Translations under genes and position numbers: made by a program | The notes under the pieces: model-generated | Told to the model about the DNA's origin: nothing | Databases searched by the model: none | What the model saw: the letters and a program-made list of their open reading frames with translations, nothing else | Source of the DNA: Bacteroidota bacterium | GTDB lineage: Bacteria; Bacteroidota; Bacteroidia; J057; JAJTIE01 | NCBI GenBank assembly: GCA_019638695.1 | Contig: JAHBTG010000025.1 | Location: forward strand, 1-35,936 | Direction of reading: 5' to 3' | Length of the DNA stretch: 35,936 bases | In this document: piece by piece, positions 29,149 through 35,936 of the stretch | How the letters are laid out: the number at the start of each line of letters is the position of its first letter | Numbering within the stretch: the stretch's first letter is position 1

Positions 29149-31359
29149 ATGAAATCTTATTCTAATGTATGTATGCGCGTAGCCGCATTGCTGTTGATGA
29201 TACTGTGGACACTGCCCTCTCAGGCGCAGCATGTGTGCGGAACCGAAGACCGTGAGACTTTCCTGTCTAGAATGCAGCCCGAAGAAAGGGTTATGTATGA
29301 GCAGTTAGAGCGGCAGGTGCAGGAGTTCGTACTCTCCAAGGCCGGAGAAGTGCAGAACAATCCTCTGTGGAAAGCACACCGTTACGATACGGTAAAATAT
29401 GTAATTCCCTGTGTGGTACATGTGGTACATGATGTCAATAACCCCAGCACACCGGACAGTGTGGTGGCCCGCATCATCCTGGAGCAGATGAACTATGGTC
29501 TTCACCGCGATTTCCGCGCCTTGCCCGGTACATTGGGCTATGGGCACAAGGCAGTGGATATGCAGATCGAATTTAACCTGGCGTCGATAGACCCCAATGG
29601 AGACCCTACCAATGGGATTGTTTATCATGCCCATAATACACATAGCAGCGTAAGCCAGTCTTCTTCTGCTGCCATGAAACAAGCCTATAACTGGGACCAG
29701 ACCAAGTATTTCAATATCTGGCTGGTGCGGGAGATTACGGATGGCGGAGGGAGCTTTATCCTGGGATTTGCCCGCTTTCCCGTGCAGACGGGTACTCCCT
29801 ATACAGATGACGGTATAGTGGTGCGCTACAATAATTTCTCTGCTACCGGCGATTATAGCGAGCGCAGCTATGGCCGCACCGCTACCCACGAGATTGGCCA
29901 CTGGATGAACCTGTACCATACCTTCCAGAGTGGTTGTGTGGGAGGAGACCTGGTGGCAGATACCCCTCCCGAAGGTTCTGATCCTATCTATGGTACTTGT
30001 ACCCGCCGTTACAACCGTTGTAATAACGATAATCCCGATCTGCCCGAGAATAACAAGAACTACATGGGCTACCTGGATGACCTGGGGGTCAACCATTTCA
30101 CCGTCGGTCAGCGTAACCGTGCCCATGCCGTGTTTGAGACGGCATCTTATGGCCAGCGTTACCCGCTTTGGCAAGATGGCAACCTGCAGGCTACCGGCAC
30201 CGGTCCATACAAGGCGCCTGTGATTGCAGATTTTTATGTGAGTAACCGCTATACCTGCCCGGGAGAGCCCGTTACCTTCTATGATTACAGCATGGGCAAA
30301 CCTCATGCATGGGAGTGGAGCTTCCCCACGGCAGATGCCGGGTTCCAGAGCTCTACGGAGCGCACGCCTACAGTGTACTTCAGTACTCCCGGAGCCCACA
30401 GCGCTTACCTGAAGGTTACCAACCAGGGTGGTACCAAAGACACTACCATAGAGGGTATCGTGGTCGTGCGGAATATCGCGCCCAAATCACTGCCTTATGC
30501 TATAAGTTTTGAAACGAGTGAAACTGCTGAGTATTACTTTTCCAATCCCGACAGCGGCATTGTGGGCCTGCGTGGCATCGCCTGGGAGACCACGGCTCTG
30601 GGTGGATATGAGTCTAGCCGTTGCGCCCGTATGAACCATAGCATCTATTGCGAGTATCATGCTCGTGATGGAGTTGTACTCCCCCCGGTTGACCTTTCTG
30701 ATGATTCCCAGACAGATGCCAGTATTGCCTTCAGCTGGTCTTATGTACCCTATTTCTTCTCAGATGCCTCTGCTCAGGGCCGCGTGTATACAGACAGCCT
30801 GGCTATCCTGGCCAGTACAGACTGCGGACATACCTGGACCCGTGTACACCAGCTGGGCGGGATAGAGATGAGCGTAACCGGTAACTTTACCAACGTCAGC
30901 GGCACCTTCAATTTTTATGGTAATAACTGGCGCAGAGATACCATCTCACTCAATCAATTCCTGGGAGAAGACAATCTCCAGTTAAAAGTGGAGGCTATTA
31001 ACGGTTATGGCAATGACCTGTTCCTGGACGCCATCTCTGTAGATTATGTTCAGGGTAACCCCGGCATTTTGCCCGGAGTCGTATCCCGCCACCGCCCTCG
31101 TCAACTCGCCAGCGCTCGTTTGGCGCCTAACCCCGTAACAGACCATACGCACCTCTACCTGGATCTGGCCAATGGTCAGAAAACCTCTCTCCAGGTAATG
31201 GATGCCAGCGGACGCCTCGTTCAGCAAGTGCAATATGGTCAGCTGGCGGCCGGTAGCCACACCCTGGAGGTGAATCTCCACAGCCAGCCGGCAGGTATTT
31301 ACCTGGTGCGCCTGCGTACCGATGATGGCGAGAAGACCTTCAAAGCCATCAAGCATTAA
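29149..31359 (+). CDS. Secreted M43 (pappalysin/cytophagalysin-type) metalloprotease with PKD and type IX sorting domains
   Basis: This 736-residue exported zinc protease has a signal peptide ending near PSQAQ (about residue 27) and a pro-region to about residue 75. The catalytic domain has HExxHxxxxxH as His247, Glu248, His251 and His257, with a Met-turn around Met306 (NYMGYLD). A PKD-like domain occupies about residues 355-440 (CPGEPVTFYDYS, AWEWSFP, TPGAHSAYLKVTN). A beta-rich domain of about 190 residues follows, resembling MAM/jelly-roll modules. The last 80 residues (LAPNPVTDHTHLYLDL onward, ending GEKTFKAIKH) are a type A C-terminal sorting domain for the type IX secretion system. It is probably surface-attached or released to digest external protein. 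It is closed by its own terminator. Confidence 0.93.
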   Translation: MKSYSNVCMRVAALLLMILWTLPSQAQHVCGTEDRETFLSRMQPEERVMYEQLERQVQEFVLSKAGEVQNNPLWKAHRYDTVKYVIPCVVHVVHDVNNPSTPDSVVARIILEQMNYGLHRDFRALPGTLGYGHKAVDMQIEFNLASIDPNGDPTNGIVYHAHNTHSSVSQSSSAAMKQAYNWDQTKYFNIWLVREITDGGGSFILGFARFPVQTGTPYTDDGIVVRYNNFSATGDYSERSYGRTATHEIGHWMNLYHTFQSGCVGGDLVADTPPEGSDPIYGTCTRRYNRCNNDNPDLPENNKNYMGYLDDLGVNHFTVGQRNRAHAVFETASYGQRYPLWQDGNLQATGTGPYKAPVIADFYVSNRYTCPGEPVTFYDYSMGKPHAWEWSFPTADAGFQSSTERTPTVYFSTPGAHSAYLKVTNQGGTKDTTIEGIVVVRNIAPKSLPYAISFETSETAEYYFSNPDSGIVGLRGIAWETTALGGYESSRCARMNHSIYCEYHARDGVVLPPVDLSDDSQTDASIAFSWSYVPYFFSDASAQGRVYTDSLAILASTDCGHTWTRVHQLGGIEMSVTGNFTNVSGTFNFYGNNWRRDTISLNQFLGEDNLQLKVEAINGYGNDLFLDAISVDYVQGNPGILPGVVSRHRPRQLASARLAPNPVTDHTHLYLDLANGQKTSLQVMDASGRLVQQVQYGQLAAGSHTLEVNLHSQPAGIYLVRLRTDDGEKTFKAIKH

Positions 31360-31386
31360 TCTGTAACCCTCATTTCTACTTACACT

Positions 31387-31418
31387 GCCCCATAGCTTGC
31401 TGTGGGGCTTTTCTTTTT
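31387..31418 (+). terminator. Rho-independent terminator after the metalloprotease gene
   Basis: GCCCCATAG pairs with CTGTGGGGC (one G-U) around a CTTG loop and is followed by TTTTCTTTTT. It lies 28 bases after the stop codon. Confidence 0.9.
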
Positions 31419-31505
31419 GAGGCTATTCACTTTGTGCAGATAATTGTAAATTCGCTATAGATTATCCTATTGGATACCGGCTGCTACTTTACCTCGTAAA
31501 TTTTT

Positions 31506-33587
31506 ATGACCGCCCTTTCTTTCGTAAGTGTGTTGCTTCTTTTGCTGTGCAGCTTCAGCTTGCCTGGGTTTGCACAAGTAGGTATTGGCACCACTGCACC
31601 AGATGCCAAAGCCATTCTGCATCTTAAACTGGGAGCTACCCCCCGTGGGCTATTGTTGCCCCAGCTAGATACTCCGGACCGGACAGGTTCCCTGCAGGCG
31701 GGTCTGGGTATGGAGCATATCGGTTTGCTGGTGGCCGATACGAACCAGGTTACCGGCGGCCTCTATGTGTGGAGTGGTGTTGGCTGGGTAAACCTCACAC
31801 AAGACCCGCCTCCGCTCTGGGAGCGTACAGGAAGCTACATTCATCCCTATAACCTTGCCGACAGAGTAGCCATTGGGACCGCTGCCCCGCAGAATATGCT
31901 GGATGTCGCGGCAGGCGCCCGTTCCGGTGCGCATCCTACAGACAGGCCATTCTATGTGTCCGGCGTGGCCGGTTTGGGGGCAGGCGTAGAGTTTCGCACC
32001 GCAGATGCCGCTCAGGGCATAGGCATAGGCAATAATGTTTTATATGCAGCGGGTACCAATCCTGACCAGGAGCTTAGTGTAGCAGCTAAGGGTGCCGGAG
32101 GGCTATCTTTTGTTACCAATAATGCTACCCGGCTTAAGGTTACAGGTGGCGGTAATGTAGGTATAGGTGTTGAACCGGCAACTACTTTTCATGTGGGCAA
32201 ACTGGGTACTCCTTATGTAGACCAGGCCCAGTCCACTTATAATTCATTTACTGCCGATACCCGCGCGCAATCCTTTCGGGCAGGAGTATCCGGGCCCCTG
32301 GTGGGCATTGAGTTTTTAATGAGTGGCAATCCCGGCGATATGTTCACCTTTCAGATACATGCCGGCGAAAACCCTTCCTCTCCCAATCCGCTCATGGCCC
32401 CTCAGGTAGTTACTTCAACCACCGGAGGGATTAACTGGCAATATGCTACCCTGTCCACGCCTGTCATGCTCACAGCAGGACAGGATTATCATGTGGTGCT
32501 CACGCTGGTTTCAGGCATAGCAAACTATGCTATGAGCACTGCTAATCCTTACCCCAATGGCAGGTTCTTCTACTATTTTGGCTTCTGGAACCCGTTCAGT
32601 TCCACAGACGATCTGGCTTTCCGCACCTATATGGGCACTAAAGTAGATATCTTGTCGGCAGATGGTCCCTCCGGTAATGTGGGCATAGCTACTGCTGCCC
32701 CCACCCATACCCTTCATATCGCAGGGAATATGCGTCTGCAAGACGGCACTGAAGCTGCAGGGTACCTGCTGCAGTCCGATGCTTTAGGCGTAGCCACCTG
32801 GGTAAACCCCGCTGCCCTCATGGGGCCGCAGGTCTGGACAAGCGGAGTAGGTACAGCCTACCTTACCACTTCCTCAGATAAAATAGGGATTGGTAACAGT
32901 ACCCCAGGTCACAGGGTACATATAGGAGACGCTACCTCAGATGCACAGCTGGTATGCCTCAGGGTGTTGGGCAATGAGCCCTCCGCCTGGAAAGGAGGCG
33001 CTGCCTTTGGGTATACTTCTGCCTCGGTAATCATGGGACAACTGAATGGGGTAGCCACCATCGGGGGCCACTCAAGCAACCTGGATGCCTGGACTAACCT
33101 GGCCATAAACCCGGGTGGCGGCAATGTGGGAATAGGTACCTTCTTCCCTACGGAAAGATTACATGTAGTCGGTAATATATTGGCAGATGGTTATTTATAT
33201 ACCTCAGACCGGCGCTATAAAGACCATATTATGCCTATTCCCAATGCTTTGGCAGCGATTTCCCGGTTAAATGGTGTCTATTATGACTGGCGCATTGCAG
33301 AGTTCCCTCACCTGCAGTTTCCGCAGGGGCGCCAGCTGGGGGTCATCGCGCAGGAAGTGGAGACGCTGTTCCCGGAGGCCGTACATACCGGGACAGACGG
33401 CTATAAGACCGTAGACTATATCCGGCTGATCCCCGTGCTGCTGCAAGCGGTGAAGGAGCATAAGACCCAGACAGACCGGGAACGCGAACAACTTATGCGT
33501 ATGGTTCAGGACCTGGCAGACCAGAACCGGGATCTGCAGCTGCGGCTGCAGGCGCTGGAAGGCCAGGCCCTGCAAGGCAGGAAATAG
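31506..33587 (+). CDS. Secreted fibre-like protein with C-terminal S74 intramolecular chaperone domain
   Basis: This 693-residue protein has a signal peptide (ending GFAQ, residue 24), then the VGIGTTAPDAKAILHL opening common to Bacteroidota surface fibre proteins. Several further VGIG/IGIG-type repeats occur (for example GNVGIGVEPATTFHVG, GNVGIATAAPTHTLHIAG, GNVGIGTFFPTERLHVVG), consistent with a trimeric beta-structured shaft. Residues about 240-380 look like an inserted beta-sandwich. The C terminus is a peptidase S74 domain: Ser567 and Lys572 in SDRRYK fit the self-cleavage dyad, followed by the LGVIAQEVETLFPEAV motif and a final coiled coil (about 645-690). S74 domains trimerise, help fold the upstream fibre, then cut themselves off. 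No type IX sorting domain is seen. Function inferred as a surface fibre or adhesin. Confidence 0.87.
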   Translation: MTALSFVSVLLLLLCSFSLPGFAQVGIGTTAPDAKAILHLKLGATPRGLLLPQLDTPDRTGSLQAGLGMEHIGLLVADTNQVTGGLYVWSGVGWVNLTQDPPPLWERTGSYIHPYNLADRVAIGTAAPQNMLDVAAGARSGAHPTDRPFYVSGVAGLGAGVEFRTADAAQGIGIGNNVLYAAGTNPDQELSVAAKGAGGLSFVTNNATRLKVTGGGNVGIGVEPATTFHVGKLGTPYVDQAQSTYNSFTADTRAQSFRAGVSGPLVGIEFLMSGNPGDMFTFQIHAGENPSSPNPLMAPQVVTSTTGGINWQYATLSTPVMLTAGQDYHVVLTLVSGIANYAMSTANPYPNGRFFYYFGFWNPFSSTDDLAFRTYMGTKVDILSADGPSGNVGIATAAPTHTLHIAGNMRLQDGTEAAGYLLQSDALGVATWVNPAALMGPQVWTSGVGTAYLTTSSDKIGIGNSTPGHRVHIGDATSDAQLVCLRVLGNEPSAWKGGAAFGYTSASVIMGQLNGVATIGGHSSNLDAWTNLAINPGGGNVGIGTFFPTERLHVVGNILADGYLYTSDRRYKDHIMPIPNALAAISRLNGVYYDWRIAEFPHLQFPQGRQLGVIAQEVETLFPEAVHTGTDGYKTVDYIRLIPVLLQAVKEHKTQTDREREQLMRMVQDLADQNRDLQLRLQALEGQALQGRK

Positions 33588-33741
33588 GCTGCCGGGCATT
33601 CTTGTCCCTTATTTTGCCGTTTCAGCACCCGGTGCTGGTATAAAGACCGGCTTGCTATTAGGTTTGCAGATGTACTTTTTTGCATTAATTTGATAAGAAT
33701 TGGTAGGCACACCCCTTTGTTTGCCAAATTTGCCCGCACAC
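33588..33741. other. Intergenic region before topA
   Basis: No gene is seen in these 154 bases. They contain the AT-rich stretch at 33675-33699 and CAAATTTG (33725-33732), one base from the -7 consensus, placed 10 bases before the topA ATG. A TTG at 33700-33702 is 22 bases upstream of it. I see no terminator for the S74 gene. Confidence 0.35.
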
Positions 33742-35936
33742 ATGCCAAAACACCTGCTTATTGTCGAGTCGCCTGCCAAGGCAAAGACCATCGAAAAATA
33801 CCTGGGGAAAGATTACCGGGTAGAAGCTTCTATGGGCCATATCCGTGATCTGCCCAAGGGCAATAATGCCATAGATGTTGCCAACAACTTTGCCCCCAAA
33901 TATGTGGTGAGCAAGGAGAAGAATGATGTGGTAAAAAAGCTTCGAGACCTCGCTAAGGATGCAGAAAGCGTATGGCTCGCCACGGACGAAGACCGGGAAG
34001 GAGAAGCCATTTCCTGGCATTTGGTAGAAGTACTGGGCCTGGACCTTGCTAGCACCCGGCGCATTGTGTTTCATGAGATTACCAAAAACGCCATTCAGCA
34101 GGCTATCCAGAAACCCCGTACCGTGGATATGAACCTGGTCAATGCCCAGCAGGCCCGCCGGGTATTGGACCGTTTGGTGGGCTTTGAGCTGTCTCCGCTC
34201 CTGTGGAAGAAACTGAAGCCAGGTCTCAGTGCAGGCCGCGTACAGAGCGTAGCTGTGCGCCTGATCGTAGAACGTGAGCGGGAGATCATTGAATTTGCTG
34301 CACAAACCTACTACCGCATTACTGCCCAGTTGCAGGGCAAAGTCGGTAAGCCTTTCCAGGCAGAGCTTAAAGCTCGACCGGGTGCGCATGCAGATGCGCT
34401 GAGTATCTTGCAGATTTGCCAGAATGCACGTTTTCAGGTGGCAGATGTGCAGAAAAAACCGGGTAAACGCAGCCCCGCTCCGCCGTTTACTACCAGTACA
34501 CTGCAACAGGAAGCCAGCCGCAAACTGGGTATGAGCGTTACGCAGACCATGCGCATTGCGCAGTCGCTCTATGAGAACGGGTATATCACGTACATGCGTA
34601 CGGATTCGTTGAACCTGTCTGAGACGGCCTTAAAAGCTTCCCAGGAGGCTATCATTGCACAGTTCGGCGCCCGCTACCACCAGCGCCGCACCTATAAGAC
34701 CAAGTCTGCCGGTGCACAGGAAGCCCACGAAGCCATTCGCCCTACGGACTTTACTGCGCAACATATCTCCGGTCTGGAGAATCAGGAACAGCGTCTGTAT
34801 GAGCTTATCTGGAAGCGTGCGGTTGCCAGCCAGATGGCTGATGCCGAACTGGAAAAGACCACTATCTCCATCGATATTCTGGGGGAGAAACCCTTGCCCC
34901 AGCTGGTGGCTACAGGAGAAGTGATCACCTTTGACGGCTTTATGAAACTGTATCTCGAGAGCCGTGAGGAAGATGAAGACGATGAAGAAAATGCAGGACT
35001 GTTGCCTGCCCTGCAAAAAGGAGACCCCCTCCATTTGCTGGAAATGCTGGCCCGCGAGAGCTTTACCCGTCCCCCGGCGCGTTACAATGAAGCTGCATTG
35101 GTGAAGAAGCTGGAAGAACTGGGCATTGGCCGTCCTTCTACTTATGCCCCTACGATCTCCACCATACAAAAGCGGGAGTATGTCATCCGGGAAAGCCGGG
35201 AAGGGGTCCGGCGTAAATACCAGGAGTTGCTCCTTAAAGACGGGCAGATCAGTCCGCAGACCCGCTCGGAGAATGTGGGCGTAGAAAAGAACAAGCTCTT
35301 CCCTACAGACTTGGGGGTGCTGGTCACAGACTTCCTGGTCAATTATTTTCCCAATGTCATTGACTACTCTTTCACCGCTTCCGTAGAAGAGGAGTTCGAT
35401 ATCATTGCCAACGGCAAGCTCCATTGGGAGGAAATGCTGCGGCGCTTCTATGGCCCTTTTCATGAGCGGGTACAACTTACCGAAAGCAGTGCGGAGCGTG
35501 CCACCGGTGAAAAGGAACTGGGGGCAGACCCCGCCTCCGGTAAGCCCGTGATCGTGCGTATGGGCCGCTATGGACCGCTGGCCCAGATAGGACTGAGCGA
35601 TGACCCCGATAAGCGATTTGCCAGCCTGCAGAAGAACCAGCGTATAGAAACCCTTACGCTGGAGCAGGCGCTGGATCTTTTCAAGCTGCCCCGTCATGTG
35701 GGCGAGTATGAAGATGCCGTGGTAAAAGCCGCTGTTGGCCGCTTTGGGCCCTATCTCCAGCACAAGTCCAAGTTTTATAGCCTGCCCAAAGATCTGGGGC
35801 CGCTGGAGGTGAGCCTGGAGGAAGCCATTACCCTCATCGAAGCCAAGCGCAAAGCCGATGCCGAGCGCGTGATCCATGACTTTGGCGAGCAAGGTATACA
35901 GGTGCTCAATGGCCGCTTTGGCCCCTACATTACGCA
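33742..35936 (+). CDS. topA: DNA topoisomerase I (partial, C terminus beyond window)
   Basis: This type IA topoisomerase relaxes negative supercoils. The frame opens at ATG 33742 and is intact for 731 codons to the window edge. The TOPRIM domain begins KHLLIVESPAKAKTIEKYLG, with the acidic triad in ATDEDREGEAISWHL. The AGRVQSVAVRLIVERE segment and the active-site Tyr in GYITYMRTDSL follow. Further on are EAHEAIRPTDF and the GRPSTYAPTISTI helix. The visible C-terminal part has the repeated FGPY motifs (RFGPYLQHKSKFYSLP, RFGPYIT) of the Bacteroidota form instead of four-Cys zinc fingers. It is a single-gene unit preceded by a 154-base gap with a weak CAAATTTG element at 33725-33732. Confidence 0.96.
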   Translation, partial: MPKHLLIVESPAKAKTIEKYLGKDYRVEASMGHIRDLPKGNNAIDVANNFAPKYVVSKEKNDVVKKLRDLAKDAESVWLATDEDREGEAISWHLVEVLGLDLASTRRIVFHEITKNAIQQAIQKPRTVDMNLVNAQQARRVLDRLVGFELSPLLWKKLKPGLSAGRVQSVAVRLIVEREREIIEFAAQTYYRITAQLQGKVGKPFQAELKARPGAHADALSILQICQNARFQVADVQKKPGKRSPAPPFTTSTLQQEASRKLGMSVTQTMRIAQSLYENGYITYMRTDSLNLSETALKASQEAIIAQFGARYHQRRTYKTKSAGAQEAHEAIRPTDFTAQHISGLENQEQRLYELIWKRAVASQMADAELEKTTISIDILGEKPLPQLVATGEVITFDGFMKLYLESREEDEDDEENAGLLPALQKGDPLHLLEMLARESFTRPPARYNEAALVKKLEELGIGRPSTYAPTISTIQKREYVIRESREGVRRKYQELLLKDGQISPQTRSENVGVEKNKLFPTDLGVLVTDFLVNYFPNVIDYSFTASVEEEFDIIANGKLHWEEMLRRFYGPFHERVQLTESSAERATGEKELGADPASGKPVIVRMGRYGPLAQIGLSDDPDKRFASLQKNQRIETLTLEQALDLFKLPRHVGEYEDAVVKAAVGRFGPYLQHKSKFYSLPKDLGPLEVSLEEAITLIEAKRKADAERVIHDFGEQGIQVLNGRFGPYIT

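Noticed and set aside
31506-33587. Prophage remnant, suggested by the tail-fibre-type S74 domain
   Set aside because: There is a Sec signal peptide, and the neighbours are a secreted protease and topA. No other phage genes are present. Such proteins are common chromosomal genes in Bacteroidota.

Overview
The window looks like chromosome from a member of the Bacteroidota. Evidence: TAnnTTTG-type -7 promoter elements with an upstream TTG, no obvious Shine-Dalgarno sequences, a DUF6089 / uppS / bamA / two skp-like genes / murI locus, two adjacent cytochrome oxidase subunit III genes followed by Sco and DUF420, a secreted metalloprotease with a type IX secretion C-terminal domain, and a DUF5686 outer membrane protein. 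Coding DNA is fairly GC-rich and codon use looks even across the window. I cannot place it reliably below phylum. I saw no tRNA, rRNA, CRISPR array, transposase or phage module.

Layout. Bases 1-1969 (minus): two overlapping M16 zinc-peptidase genes. The catalytic one is split by an in-frame TGA; the non-catalytic partner runs off the left edge. Bases 1970-2375: a gene-free divergent region with an orphan plus-strand terminator. Bases 2376-5788: sdhCAB (complex II). Bases 5883-12378: DUF6089 outer membrane protein, a strong terminator, then uppS-bamA-skp-skp-murI, an envelope biogenesis block covering the undecaprenyl carrier, beta-barrel assembly, periplasmic chaperones and D-glutamate. Bases 12375-13663 (minus): a small two-helix membrane protein and a CREST-superfamily, alkaline-ceramidase-like membrane protein. 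Bases 13806-17968: a secreted protein of unknown function, a DUF5686 outer membrane protein and a YqgE/AlgH protein. Bases 18113-18391: a small orphan gene with unusually dense regulatory-looking DNA. Bases 18591-19610: an aldo/keto reductase. Bases 19749-29028: a compact aa3-type cytochrome c oxidase cluster (unknown membrane protein, coxB, coxA, ctaA, ctaB, two subunit III genes, subunit IV, sco, DUF420, an exported CxxC protein, DUF983). Bases 29149-31359: a secreted M43 metalloprotease. Bases 31506-33587: a secreted protein with a self-cleaving S74 chaperone domain. Bases 33742-end: topA, cut by the right edge.

Together the genes cover respiration (complex II, and the terminal oxidase with its heme A and copper assembly factors), envelope construction and secreted proteins. 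Most of the window is core genome. The points most worth a second look are the nonsense codon in the M16 peptidase, the two unknown proteins inside the oxidase cluster, a substituted heme-ligand position in CtaA, the small orphan gene at 18113 with its sigma-54-like element and hairpin touching the start codon, and the ceramidase-like gene. I did not find a clear new multi-gene system.
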